DNA of 64,000 bases, from contig WTGU01000040.1 in the NCBI GenBank assembly GCA_011523425.1, forward strand, positions 1-64,000. Reading direction: 5' to 3'. Origin of the DNA: Alphaproteobacteria bacterium (GTDB lineage: Bacteria > Pseudomonadota > Alphaproteobacteria > UBA828). A program made the position numbers and the translations under genes. Shown in pieces: positions 1-6,587 of the stretch (the first letter of the stretch is position 1; each line of letters begins with the position of its first letter). The notes below the pieces were generated by a model. It was not told where the DNA came from. It ran no database searches and saw only the letters and a list, made by a program, of their open reading frames with translations.

Positions 1-9
1 CCCGTTACT

Positions 10-37
10 CCCTCTCCGCCCCCGGGGGCGGAGAGGG
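10..37. repeat. Perfect 28-bp intergenic palindrome
   Basis: Positions 10-23 (CCCTCTCCGCCCCC) are the exact reverse complement of 24-37, and the sequence runs on into GGGGTGAGGTGGGGG. The same layout, a GC palindrome followed by a GGGGTGAGG tail, is a common dispersed intergenic repeat in GC-rich proteobacteria. As RNA it would form a strong hairpin and could terminate transcription coming from the hydrolase gene at 129-782, although there is no T-tract. The rest of 1-128 shows no gene. Confidence 0.6.
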
Positions 38-128
38 CCGGGGTGAGGTGGGGGAAGCGCGAGCGGCACTGCACGAGGAGTGGGCACCCGCGGCAACTCG
101 CTGCGATCGTGCCTGAACGAAGAGTGCG

Positions 129-782
129 CTAGGACGTGCCGGCGCTCTCCAGGCGGCCGACGACGTAGCTCTCGACCCGCTTCGACAGCGCGGCCAGCTG
201 GCTCTCGTAGAAGTGGCCGGCGCCCTCGATGATGTCGTAGTCGATCTCGATCTGGCGCTGGCTCTGCAGCCGGCCGGCGAGCTCCGCCACTTCGGGCTCG
301 GGCACCAGCTCGTCGGCGCCGCCATGGACGATCAGCCCGGACGACGGGCACGGCGCCAGGAAGGTGAAGTCGAACTTGTTGGCCGGTGGCGAGACCGCGA
401 CGAAGCCCTCGATCTCCGGCCGGCGCATGAGGAGCTGCATGGCGATCCAGGCGCCGAAGGAGAAGCCGGCGATCCAGCAGCGGTCGGCCCCCGGATTCTG
501 GATCTGCAGCCAGTCGAGCACGGCGGCGGCGTCGCTCAGCTCGCCCTGCCCGTGGTCGTACTCGCCCTGCGAGCGGCCCACGCCGCGGAAGTTGAAGCGG
601 ATGACCGAGAACGACTGGCGGCGGAAGGTGTGGTAGAGCGCGTGAACGATCTTGTTGTTCATCGTGCCGCCGTGCTGCGGATGCGGGTGCAGCATGAGCG
701 CGATGGGGGCGCGCGGATCCTCGGCCTGGTTGTAGCGCGCCTGGAGACGGCCCTCGGGCCCGCTGATCATCACTTCCGGCAT
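129..782 (-). CDS. Alpha/beta hydrolase of the COG2945 type
   Basis: This is a cytoplasmic alpha/beta-hydrolase fold protein of 217 residues. The nucleophile elbow GFSFG sits near residue 100 and carries the presumed catalytic Ser. HGGADELVP near residue 150 supplies the Asp and EGAGHFYE near residue 185 supplies the His, so the triad appears intact. The early HPHPQHGGTMNN and the FNFRGVGRSQG stretch are typical of the small COG2945 hydrolases, whose substrates are mostly unknown. The open frame extends to 839, but homology begins at the ATG at 780-782 (MPEVMISGPEGRL), which I take as the start. It is transcribed away from cysE. The substrate, ester or otherwise, cannot be read from the sequence. 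Confidence 0.85.
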   Translation of the reverse strand: MPEVMISGPEGRLQARYNQAEDPRAPIALMLHPHPQHGGTMNNKIVHALYHTFRRQSFSVIRFNFRGVGRSQGEYDHGQGELSDAAAVLDWLQIQNPGADRCWIAGFSFGAWIAMQLLMRRPEIEGFVAVSPPANKFDFTFLAPCPSSGLIVHGGADELVPEPEVAELAGRLQSQRQIEIDYDIIEGAGHFYESQLAALSKRVESYVVGRLESAGTS

Positions 783-883
783 GGGCAAGACACGGTTTCG
801 GGGCGCTTCAGCGTGGAATCCTGGCGCAGACGGTAGCATGGCGGGAGGCGAGCCTCCGCCGCGGCGCGCCGGGCGCTGCGCAT

Positions 884-908
884 ATACTTGACCCCGGGAG
901 TCGGGAAC
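884..908 (+). promoter_or_regulatory. IscR type-1-like operator
   Basis: ATACTTGAC, six bases, then AGTCGGG matches the 2Fe-2S-IscR type-1 consensus known from E. coli (ATASYYGAC-N6-AGTCRRSTAT) at 9 of 9 positions in the left half and 7 of 10 in the right half. It covers the -35 box of the promoter at 888-916, so bound regulator would block RNA polymerase. An IscR-like gene lies 0.9 kb downstream in the same operon, which suggests autorepression. The match is by eye and binding is inferred. Confidence 0.6.
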
Positions 909-916
909 TCTATATC
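888..916 (+). promoter_or_regulatory. Sigma-70-type promoter of the cysE-iscR-desulfurase-fdx operon
   Basis: TTGACC at 888-893 and TATATC at 911-916 are separated by exactly 17 bp. The predicted transcript starts near 923 and leaves a leader of about 65 nt before cysE at 989. This is one of the best promoter matches in the window and is the only obvious one upstream of the operon. Confidence 0.6.
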
Positions 917-988
917 CCGTCGAACACCCGGGATGACCGGCCCGCGGCGGCGCCCTGCGCCGGCCATTGATATACGGACGGCAGCGCC

Positions 989-1783
989 ATGTTCAAGCGT
1001 ATTTGGGAAGATATCGGCTGCGTGTTCGGCCGCGACCCGGCCGTCCGCTCCCGGATCGAGGTGTTTTTCTGCTATCCCGGCTTCCACGCGCTGCTCTTCT
1101 ACCACGTGGCGCACCGGCTCTGGCAGAGCGGGTTCAAGCTGCTCGGCCGTTTCGTCTCCCATGTCGGCCGCGTGCTTACGGGCATCGAGATCCACCCCGG
1201 CGCGCAGATCGGCCGCCGCCTCTTCATCGACCACGGCATGGGCGTGGTCATCGGCGAGACCTCGGTGATCGGCGACGACGTGACGCTCTATCACCAGGTC
1301 ACGCTCGGCGGCGTCACCTGGTCGCCCGGCAAGCGCCATCCGACGCTGGGCAACGGCGTGGTCATCGGCGCGGGCGCCCAGGTGCTGGGGCCGATCACCG
1401 TGGGGCGCGACGCGCGCATCGGTGCCAACGCCGTGGTGCTGAAGGACGTACCGCCCGGCGCCACCATGGTCGGCATTCCGGCGCGGGCGGCGGGGCCCAC
1501 CGCGGCGAAGACGGACGCCTCCAGCTTCGACGCCTACGGCACGCCGTCCCCCGACATCGCGGACCCCACGACCCGCGCCGTCGACCGCCTGCTGGCCGAG
1601 GTCGAGGCGCTGCGGACGCGCGTGGACGAGCTGGAGCGCCCCGGCGCCGCCCCGCAGGAGCCGGCCGCGCCGGCAGACGGCGGCGGCGAGGCCGGCGGAG
1701 AGACGGCGGGCGACGGGGCCAACGAGGCCGAGGAGGCCGCCGAGTCCGCCACGCCGCTCGGCCGCCGCGCCGCGAGCGGCTAG
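989..1783 (+). CDS. cysE: Serine O-acetyltransferase
   Basis: It transfers acetyl from acetyl-CoA to L-serine, giving O-acetylserine, the carbon skeleton for cysteine. The protein has 264 residues. A short helical N-terminal part (1-65) is followed by left-handed beta-helix hexapeptide repeats (about 66-165). The catalytic DHG (D81-H82) and the second His in RHPTLG (H118) are present, as is the family-typical VGIPAR near 161-166. The short N-terminus places it in the EpsC/short bacterial class, not the longer E. coli CysE class. Residues 171-264 form an extra tail: an amphipathic helix (about 195-217), then Ala/Gly/Glu/Pro low complexity, which is not needed for catalysis. It is the first gene of an operon with iscR, a desulfurase and ferredoxin, so cysteine supply is co-expressed with its use as sulfur donor. 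Confidence 0.95.
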   Translation: MFKRIWEDIGCVFGRDPAVRSRIEVFFCYPGFHALLFYHVAHRLWQSGFKLLGRFVSHVGRVLTGIEIHPGAQIGRRLFIDHGMGVVIGETSVIGDDVTLYHQVTLGGVTWSPGKRHPTLGNGVVIGAGAQVLGPITVGRDARIGANAVVLKDVPPGATMVGIPARAAGPTAAKTDASSFDAYGTPSPDIADPTTRAVDRLLAEVEALRTRVDELERPGAAPQEPAAPADGGGEAGGETAGDGANEAEEAAESATPLGRRAASG

Positions 1784-1805
1784 GCGCCGCCGGCGGAGCC
1801 ACCCC

Positions 1806-2294
1806 GTGAAGCTCGGCACGAAGGGCCGCTACGCGGTCATGGCGATGGCGGAGCTCGCGCTCCGCAGCGGCGGCTCGGACCGGGCCCGGCCCGTCACCCT
1901 CGCCGAGATCGCGGCAGGCCAAGAGATTTCGCAGTCCTATCTGGAGCAGCTCTTCGGCCGCCTGCGCCGGGCGGGACTGGTGCGGAGCGCGCGCGGGCCG
2001 GGCGGCGGCTACCGCCTGGCGCGGCCTGCGGCCGAGCTCAGGATCGCCGATATCGTCGTCGCGGTCGATGAGAACCTGCGCGCCACGCGCTGCCCGCCGG
2101 ATGCCCAGAGCGGCTGCATGAAGGACGCGAGCCGCTGCATCACCCACGATCTGTGGGACGAGCTCGGCATCCACATCCACCAGTTTCTCGACGCCGTCTC
2201 GCTCGAGGACGTCTGCGCCGGCCGGGTCCTCGGCATGAGCGGCAGGCTGGCGGGGGGCGGCGCGCGCGTGCTGGCGGAGCAGGCGGCGGAATGA
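1806..2294 (+). CDS. iscR: Rrf2-family iron-sulfur regulator, IscR-like
   Basis: This is a 162-residue DNA-binding repressor/activator with an N-terminal winged helix (MKLGTKGRYAVMAM, then ISQSYLEQLF and RGPGGGYRL, about residues 1-75). Three cysteines, C96, C104 and C111, followed by H114 keep the Cys-X2-His end of the E. coli IscR cluster site (C98/C104/H107), so it probably carries a 2Fe-2S cluster. The Cys-Cys gaps (7 and 6) are slightly wider than in E. coli (5 and 5). The start is GTG. Its stop overlaps the start of the desulfurase gene (ATGA at 2291-2294). The type-1-like operator at 884-908 is its likely own target. It could also be a general Rrf2 member, but the Cys/His pattern and neighbours favour IscR. 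Confidence 0.88.
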   Translation: MKLGTKGRYAVMAMAELALRSGGSDRARPVTLAEIAAGQEISQSYLEQLFGRLRRAGLVRSARGPGGGYRLARPAAELRIADIVVAVDENLRATRCPPDAQSGCMKDASRCITHDLWDELGIHIHQFLDAVSLEDVCAGRVLGMSGRLAGGGARVLAEQAAE

Positions 2295-3457
2295 GCGCTG
2301 CAATGAGCGACTCAGGCCCCATCTATCTCGACTACAACGCCACCGCGCCGGCGAAGCCCGAGGTGGTGGAGGCGGTGGCGGACGCGCTCGCGCTCGCCGG
2401 CAACCCGTCGTCGGTGCACGGCTTCGGCCGCGACGTGCGCAAGCGCATCGAGGACGCCCGCGAGGAGATCGCGGCGCTGCTGGGCTGCGCCCCGCCCGAG
2501 CTGGTCTTCACCGCTGGCGGCACCGAGGCCAACAACACGGCGCTCCGGGGCGCCGGCCGGCGGGCCCTCATCGTCAGCGCCGTCGAGCACCCGGCCGTGC
2601 TCCGTACCGCCGAGGCCTGCGCCGACGAGCTCGTGGTCCTGCCGGTGGACGGCGACGGCCTGCTCGACATGGCCGCGCTCGATGCGGCGCTGGCCGCGCA
2701 CGGGCCGGACGCGCTGGTCTCGGTGATGCTGGCCAACAACGAGACGGGCGTGATCCAGCCGGTGGCCGAGATCGCGGCGCGGGCACGGGCCGCCGGCGCG
2801 CTGGTCCATTGCGACGCGGTGCAGGCGCCGGGGCGGATTCGGGTCTCCTTCGCCGGGCTCGGCATCGACATGATGAGCGTCGCCGCCCACAAGTTCGCCG
2901 GGCCCAAGGGGATCGGCGCGCTGGTGGTGCGGGCGGGGCTCGAGATCGCGCCGCTGGTTACCGGCGGCGGGCAGGAGCGGGGCCTGCGCGGCGGCACGGA
3001 GAACGCCGCCGGCATCGTCGGCTTCGGCCGGGCCGCGGCGCTCGCCCATGACGACCTCGCGCGCGCCGGCGAGATCGCCGCCATGCGCGACCGGCTGGAG
3101 GCGCGGCTGCGCGAGACCGAGCCTGCCGTCGTCGTCTTCAGCGAAGGGGCCGCGCGCCTGCCCAACACGAGCTGCGTCACCATGCCCGGCGTGCAGAGCG
3201 AGACCCAGGTGATGGGCCTCGACCTCGCCGGCGTCGCGGTGAGCGCCGGCTCCGCCTGCTCGTCCGGCAGGGTCGAGGCGAGCCACGTGCTGCGCGCGCT
3301 CGGCGCATCGGACGCGGTCGGCGGCTGCGCCATCCGCGTCAGCACGGGATGGGCCACGACCGGGGACGAGATCGAGCGCTTCCTCGGCGCCTGGCGGGCG
3401 CTCTACGCCGGCCTCACCAACCGCTGGAAGGCCGGCGTCTCGGCCGCTGCAGGATAG
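2291..3457 (+). CDS. Cysteine desulfurase (NifS/IscS class V aminotransferase)
   Basis: This PLP enzyme removes sulfur from L-cysteine as a protein persulfide for Fe-S cluster assembly and tRNA thiolation. With the ATG at 2291 it has 388 residues, normal for the family. Visible features are YLDYNATAP at the N-terminus, His100 in SAVEHP (cofactor stacking), Lys201 in AAHKFAGPKG (the PLP Schiff base) and Cys323 in SAGSACSSG on the mobile catalytic loop. The short SACSSG loop fits the group-I NifS/IscS type. No iscU, hscA or suf gene is nearby, so the scaffold must be encoded elsewhere. A second in-frame ATG at 2303 is possible. Start and stop overlap iscR, so translation is probably coupled. 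Confidence 0.93.
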   Translation: MSAAMSDSGPIYLDYNATAPAKPEVVEAVADALALAGNPSSVHGFGRDVRKRIEDAREEIAALLGCAPPELVFTAGGTEANNTALRGAGRRALIVSAVEHPAVLRTAEACADELVVLPVDGDGLLDMAALDAALAAHGPDALVSVMLANNETGVIQPVAEIAARARAAGALVHCDAVQAPGRIRVSFAGLGIDMMSVAAHKFAGPKGIGALVVRAGLEIAPLVTGGGQERGLRGGTENAAGIVGFGRAAALAHDDLARAGEIAAMRDRLEARLRETEPAVVVFSEGAARLPNTSCVTMPGVQSETQVMGLDLAGVAVSAGSACSSGRVEASHVLRALGASDAVGGCAIRVSTGWATTGDEIERFLGAWRALYAGLTNRWKAGVSAAAG

Positions 3458-3480
3458 AAGTCGCCCGGCCCGTGCCCTCC

Positions 3481-3798
3481 ATGACCTTCATCGACGCCTG
3501 CGGCACGCGCCACGAGGTCGAGGCGCCGCTGGGCGATTCCGTACTGGACATCGCCTTCCGCCACGGCATCGACATCGAGGGCGCGTGCGAAGGCGCGATG
3601 GCATGCTCCACCTGCCACGTGATCGTCGATCCCGCCTGGTTCGGCAAGCTCGAGGAGATGTGCGAGGACGAGGAGGACATGCTCGACCTCGCCCTCGGCC
3701 TCACGCGGACCTCGCGGCTCGGCTGCCAGATCGTCATCACCGAGGCGCTCGACGGGCTGGTGGTGACGCTCCCGGAAGAGACCAGCAACATGATGTGA
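3481..3798 (+). CDS. fdx: 2Fe-2S ferredoxin, adrenodoxin/ISC type
   Basis: This 105-residue electron carrier has the vertebrate-type (adrenodoxin) cluster motif: C36-X5-C42-X2-C45 and a fourth Cys in SRLGCQI near residue 82. The C-terminal stretch GLVVTLPEE is typical of the bacterial Fdx that supplies electrons during ISC cluster assembly. The acidic segment EEMCEDEEDMLD is the usual partner-binding helix. It follows the desulfurase by 23 bp in the same operon, which supports a role in Fe-S biogenesis over a P450 partner. The ATG at 3481 is chosen; a GTG nine bases upstream is in frame. Confidence 0.92.
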   Translation: MTFIDACGTRHEVEAPLGDSVLDIAFRHGIDIEGACEGAMACSTCHVIVDPAWFGKLEEMCEDEEDMLDLALGLTRTSRLGCQIVITEALDGLVVTLPEETSNMM

Positions 3799-3845
3799 CG
3801 GGCCCCGCGCCCGGCCCCCAAAGAGATGTGCGAGGAGGGACGGCG

Positions 3846-4529
3846 ATGCAGGCGGGCGACGCGGGATTCTTCGCAGGCCTGCGCGAGGCCGCAGGCGAGG
3901 CGTGGCGCGCCTATGTCGAGCATCCCTTCGTCCGGGGCCTCGGCGACGGCAGCCTGCCGGAGGCCGCGTTCCGCCACTACCTGGTGCAGGACTACCTCTT
4001 CCTGATCCAGTTCGCCCGCGCCTACGGGCTCGCCGCCTACAAGGCGGACAGCCTGGCCGAAATCCGGGAGGCCTCGGCCGGCCTCAAGGCCCTCGTCGAG
4101 GTCGAGATGGACCTGCACCGCGCCTACTGCGCCGAGTGGGGGCTGGACGAGGCGGTGCTCGAAGCGGTCGAGGCCGACGGCGCCACGCTGGCCTATACCT
4201 CCTACGTGCTGGAGCGCGGGCTCGCGGGCGACCTGCTGGACCTGCGGGTGGCGCTCGCGCCCTGCGTCGTCGGCTACGGCGAGATCGGCGCGCGCCTCGC
4301 CGCCGACCCCGCTACCCGCACGGACGGCAATCCCTATGCGCCCTGGATCGCGATGTATGCCGGAAGCGAATACCAGGCGCTCGTCCGGGCGGAGGTCGAC
4401 GCTCTCGAAGCGCTCGCGGCCCGGCGCGGCGGGCAGGCCCGCCTCGGCGCGCTCGCCGGCACCTTCCGCGCGGCGACGCGGCTCGAGACCGCGTTCTGGC
4501 AGGCCGGCCTCGACGCCGCCGGGGCCTGA
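3846..4529 (+). CDS. TenA-like thiaminase II / thiamin salvage aminohydrolase
   Basis: The TenA family hydrolyses thiamin breakdown products (aminopyrimidines) for salvage of the HMP part of thiamin. The protein has 227 residues in one all-helical heme-oxygenase-like fold. Conserved positions that can be seen are Asp49 in VQDYLFL, the Tyr in ATLAYTSYVLERG (114-124), Cys140 in ALAPCVVGYGEIG at the place of the catalytic cysteine of TenA_C members, and Glu214 in TRLETAFW. A ribosome site (GAGGGACGG) precedes the ATG. It lies 47 bp after fdx and is probably co-transcribed. I see no TPP riboswitch in that short gap. Substrate specificity is inferred from the family. Confidence 0.85.
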   Translation: MQAGDAGFFAGLREAAGEAWRAYVEHPFVRGLGDGSLPEAAFRHYLVQDYLFLIQFARAYGLAAYKADSLAEIREASAGLKALVEVEMDLHRAYCAEWGLDEAVLEAVEADGATLAYTSYVLERGLAGDLLDLRVALAPCVVGYGEIGARLAADPATRTDGNPYAPWIAMYAGSEYQALVRAEVDALEALAARRGGQARLGALAGTFRAATRLETAFWQAGLDAAGA

Positions 4530-4571
4530 GGCCGCACGCGGAACCCTTTTCACGTCACGGCCGGGGTGACC

Positions 4572-4622
4572 CCGGACCATGGTGCGGTTCACGGCGCTTG
4601 GCGCGGGTGCCAGGGTGGCGCC
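4572..4622 (+). promoter_or_regulatory. Conserved leader of DUF3486 cassette 1 (palindrome plus RBS hairpin)
   Basis: These 51 bp match the leader of cassette 2 (32819-32869) at all but a few positions, far better than the genes that follow. It opens with a palindrome around CCATGG (4572-4587; one mismatch pair here, perfect in copy 2). Bases 4593-4622 can fold: GGCGCT pairs with GGCGCC and TGG with CCA, with the likely ribosome site GGGTGG trapped in a bulge just before the ATG at 4623. One of the differences from copy 2 (C to T at 4598) keeps pairing as G-U. A DNA operator, an autoregulated RNA leader or an element end are all possible. The frame is open through it from a GTG at 4566, so an extended protein cannot be excluded. 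Confidence 0.6.
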
Positions 4623-5210
4623 ATGACGAACACGAGCGATTGGGCACCGCCGGTCGGGAGGGGTAGGCGCTCGTCGCTCGAGCGGCTGCCGTCCGCGCTG
4701 CGCGAAACCGTCGACACGGCGATCGCCGACGGCGCCACCCTCACCGAGATCGCGGCCCTCATCCGCGCCGAGGGCGGCACCTGCTCGCGCTCGGCCATCG
4801 CGCGCTATGCCAGGCGGCTGCGCGGCCTGCTCCGCTTGCAGCACGAGGCCGACCGCATGGCGGAGGGATGGGTTCGGACGCTGGCCGAGCGTGTCGAGGG
4901 CGGCGCGAGCGCGCCCATGATCGAGGCCGTGCGGTCGCTGGTGCTGCGCTCCCTGGCCGATCTCGGTGAGAGGGAGGACGCGGTGCCGACGGAGGAGATC
5001 GCCCGCCTCGCGCTCGTGGTGCGTCGCCTCGAAAGCGCCGATCAGACCCGCGTCGCACGGGAACACGCGGCGAAGGAAGCCGCCCGTGCCGCCGGCGGCA
5101 AGAAGCTGAAGCCCCTCACACCGGAGGCGGTCGCCACCATCCGCAAGGCCGTCGAGGGAGAGTTCGGGCTTCAGCTGCGGCGCGAGCAGGGCGAGGAGGT
5201 GTATTGGTGA
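4623..5210 (+). CDS. Solitary DUF3486 protein (phage Mu gp27-like), copy 1
   Basis: The protein has 195 residues. RRSSLERLPSALR (15-27) followed by DGATLTEIAALI and GGTCSRSAIARYARR (37-65) matches the N-terminal helix-turn-helix of DUF3486, the Mu gp27-like family usually found beside the large terminase gene in Mu-like phages. It is therefore a likely DNA-binding, small-terminase-like protein. The rest is helical and charged, ending in LTPEAVATIRKAVEGEFG. About 31 of 40 residues at 29-68 equal copy 2 (32261-32818). No other phage gene is near, so this is not a prophage. A ten-base phased repeat array starts 10 bp after its stop. The start is taken at the ATG after the conserved leader; the GTG at 4566 would add 19 residues. 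The function in the cell is unknown. Confidence 0.8.
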   Translation: MTNTSDWAPPVGRGRRSSLERLPSALRETVDTAIADGATLTEIAALIRAEGGTCSRSAIARYARRLRGLLRLQHEADRMAEGWVRTLAERVEGGASAPMIEAVRSLVLRSLADLGEREDAVPTEEIARLALVVRRLESADQTRVAREHAAKEAARAAGGKKLKPLTPEAVATIRKAVEGEFGLQLRREQGEEVYW

Positions 5211-5220
5211 TGCCCGCCCT

Positions 5221-5275
5221 GCGCAGTGCCACCTTGTGCCACTTCGTGCCGCTTTGTGCCGGATTGTGCCGCCTA
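5221..5275 (+). repeat. GTGCC decamer array of cassette 1
   Basis: GTGCC occurs at 5226, 5236, 5246, 5256 and 5266, exactly 10 bp apart, usually preceded by TT or TC (for example CTTGTGCCAC, TTTGTGCCGG). All copies thus lie on one face of the helix. The same kind of array follows copy 2 of the gene. It is non-coding, between the DUF3486 stop and mnmA, and an A/T-rich stretch (TAACAAATTAATT) follows. Binding by the adjacent HTH protein is a reasonable inference only. Confidence 0.8.
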
Positions 5276-5293
5276 ACAAATTAATTGGGGTCC

Positions 5294-5323
5294 GTGCCAC
5301 TTCGCGGCCCCGCCGCCCGGCCG
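5294..5323 (+). repeat. 30-bp end box of cassette 1
   Basis: This block begins GTGCCACTTCGCGG and ends CGCCCGGCCG. All 30 bases are identical to 32113-32142 in the opposite strand, and identity stops right after it. It lies 28 bp beyond the last phased GTGCC. With the leader it defines the limits of the repeated unit. It may be a terminator, a protein site or an element end. It is not coding in any convincing frame. Confidence 0.75.
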
Positions 5324-5377
5324 CACGCCGCCCGCGCGTGTCTTGCGCCCCTCCGGCGCGCGCCTATAGTGCGCGCC

Positions 5378-6568
5378 ATGTCCTCAGCCAGCCTCGACCT
5401 TGACCTCGGCATCGCCGGGCCGCGGCGCGAGACGCGCGTCGCGGTGGCGATGTCCGGCGGCGTCGATTCGTCGGTCGCCGCGGCCCTGCTCGCCGAGGCG
5501 GGCTACGAGGTCTTCGGCATCACGCTCCGACTCTACGCAGAGGACGCGTCGCGCACCCGGCCCGGCGCCTGCTGCGCCGGCCAGGACATCTACGACGCCC
5601 GCCGGGTCGCCGACCGGCTCGGCATCCGCCACTACGTCCTCGACTACGAGGCGCGCTTCCGCGAGGCGGTGATCGAGGACTTCGCCGATTCCTACCTGCG
5701 CGGCGAGACTCCGATCCCCTGCGTGCGCTGCAACGAGCGCGTCAAGTTCCGCGACCTGCTGGCGCTCGCCCGCGATCTCGGCGCCGACGCGCTCGCCACC
5801 GGCCACTATGCGCGGCGCATCGCGGGCCCGGCGGGGCCCGAGCTGCACCGGGCGGTCGATCGCGGCAGGGACCAGAGCTACTTCCTCTTCGCCACCACCC
5901 CGGCGCAGCTCGAGTTCCTGCGCTTCCCCCTCGGCGCGCTCGCCAAGGAGCGGGTGCGGGCGGAGGCGGCGCGCCTCGGCCTCGCGGTCGCGGGCAAGCC
6001 CGACAGCCAAGACATCTGCTTCGTGCCCGCAGGCCGCTATGCCGGCGTGATCGAGCGGCTCCGCCCCGGCGCCGCCGAGCCCGGCGCCATCGTGGACGAG
6101 GAGGGCCGCGTGCTCGGCCGCCACCGGGGCATCATCCACTTCACCGTGGGCCAGCGGCGCGGTCTCGGCATCGCGGGGCCCGCGCCGCTCTACGTGCTGT
6201 CGGTCGATGCCGCGCGCCGCGAGGTGGTCGTCGGCCCGCAGGCGGCGCTGCTGCGCGACCGCGTCTTCACCGGCCCGCTGGCCTGGATCGGCGGCGATCC
6301 GCCGGCGCCGGGCGAGGAGCGGGCGGTGGTGGCGCGGCTCCGCTCCGGCCATCCCGGCGCGCCGGCGCTGCTGCGCACGAGTGCCGACGGCGCCGCCGAG
6401 GTCGCGCTGGAGGAGCCGGAGCCCGCGACCGCGCCGGGGCAGGCCTGCGTTCTCTACGACGCCGACCGGATGCTGGGCGGCGGCTGGATCACCGGCACCG
6501 GCCGGAGCGCTACGCTCGCCGCCGCAAGCCCGGACGCCGCCCGGCTGGACCGGGTGGCGGCTGCCTGA
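5378..6568 (+). CDS. mnmA: tRNA-specific 2-thiouridylase
   Basis: It makes 2-thiouridine at wobble U34 of tRNA Lys/Glu/Gln, using ATP and a persulfide relayed from a cysteine desulfurase. The protein has 396 residues. The PP-loop SGGVDSS is at 26-32, a CC pair lies in ACCAGQD (65-66), the first catalytic Cys is C118 in [11 protein letters not shown], and the second is C214 in [15 protein letters not shown]-terminal beta-barrel follows. The ATG at 5378 is preceded by TATAGT at 5364-5369, a possible -10 box. The desulfurase and cysE lie 2-4 kb upstream, though the DUF3486 cassette separates them. tRNA-Glu(UUC), one of its substrates, is encoded at 62272-62346. Confidence 0.96.
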   Translation: MSSASLDLDLGIAGPRRETRVAVAMSGGVDSSVAAALLAEAGYEVFGITLRLYAEDASRTRPGACCAGQDIYDARRVADRLGIRHYVLDYEARFREAVIEDFADSYLRGETPIPCVRCNERVKFRDLLALARDLGADALATGHYARRIAGPAGPELHRAVDRGRDQSYFLFATTPAQLEFLRFPLGALAKERVRAEAARLGLAVAGKPDSQDICFVPAGRYAGVIERLRPGAAEPGAIVDEEGRVLGRHRGIIHFTVGQRRGLGIAGPAPLYVLSVDAARREVVVGPQAALLRDRVFTGPLAWIGGDPPAPGEERAVVARLRSGHPGAPALLRTSADGAAEVALEEPEPATAPGQACVLYDADRMLGGGWITGTGRSATLAAASPDAARLDRVAAA

Positions 6569-6587
6569 GAGCGGCCCGCGGCACACC

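Noticed and set aside
3799-3845. TPP riboswitch before the TenA-like gene
   Set aside because: The gap from fdx is only 47 bp and shows no THI-box elements.
5221-5275. CRISPR array or iteron origin
   Set aside because: A strict 10-bp period with no spacers is far too short for CRISPR, and iterons are usually 17-22 bp with a rep gene, which is missing.
4572-5323. A Mu-like prophage
   Set aside because: Apart from the DUF3486 gene there is no portal, large terminase, transposase or structural gene on either side at either locus.
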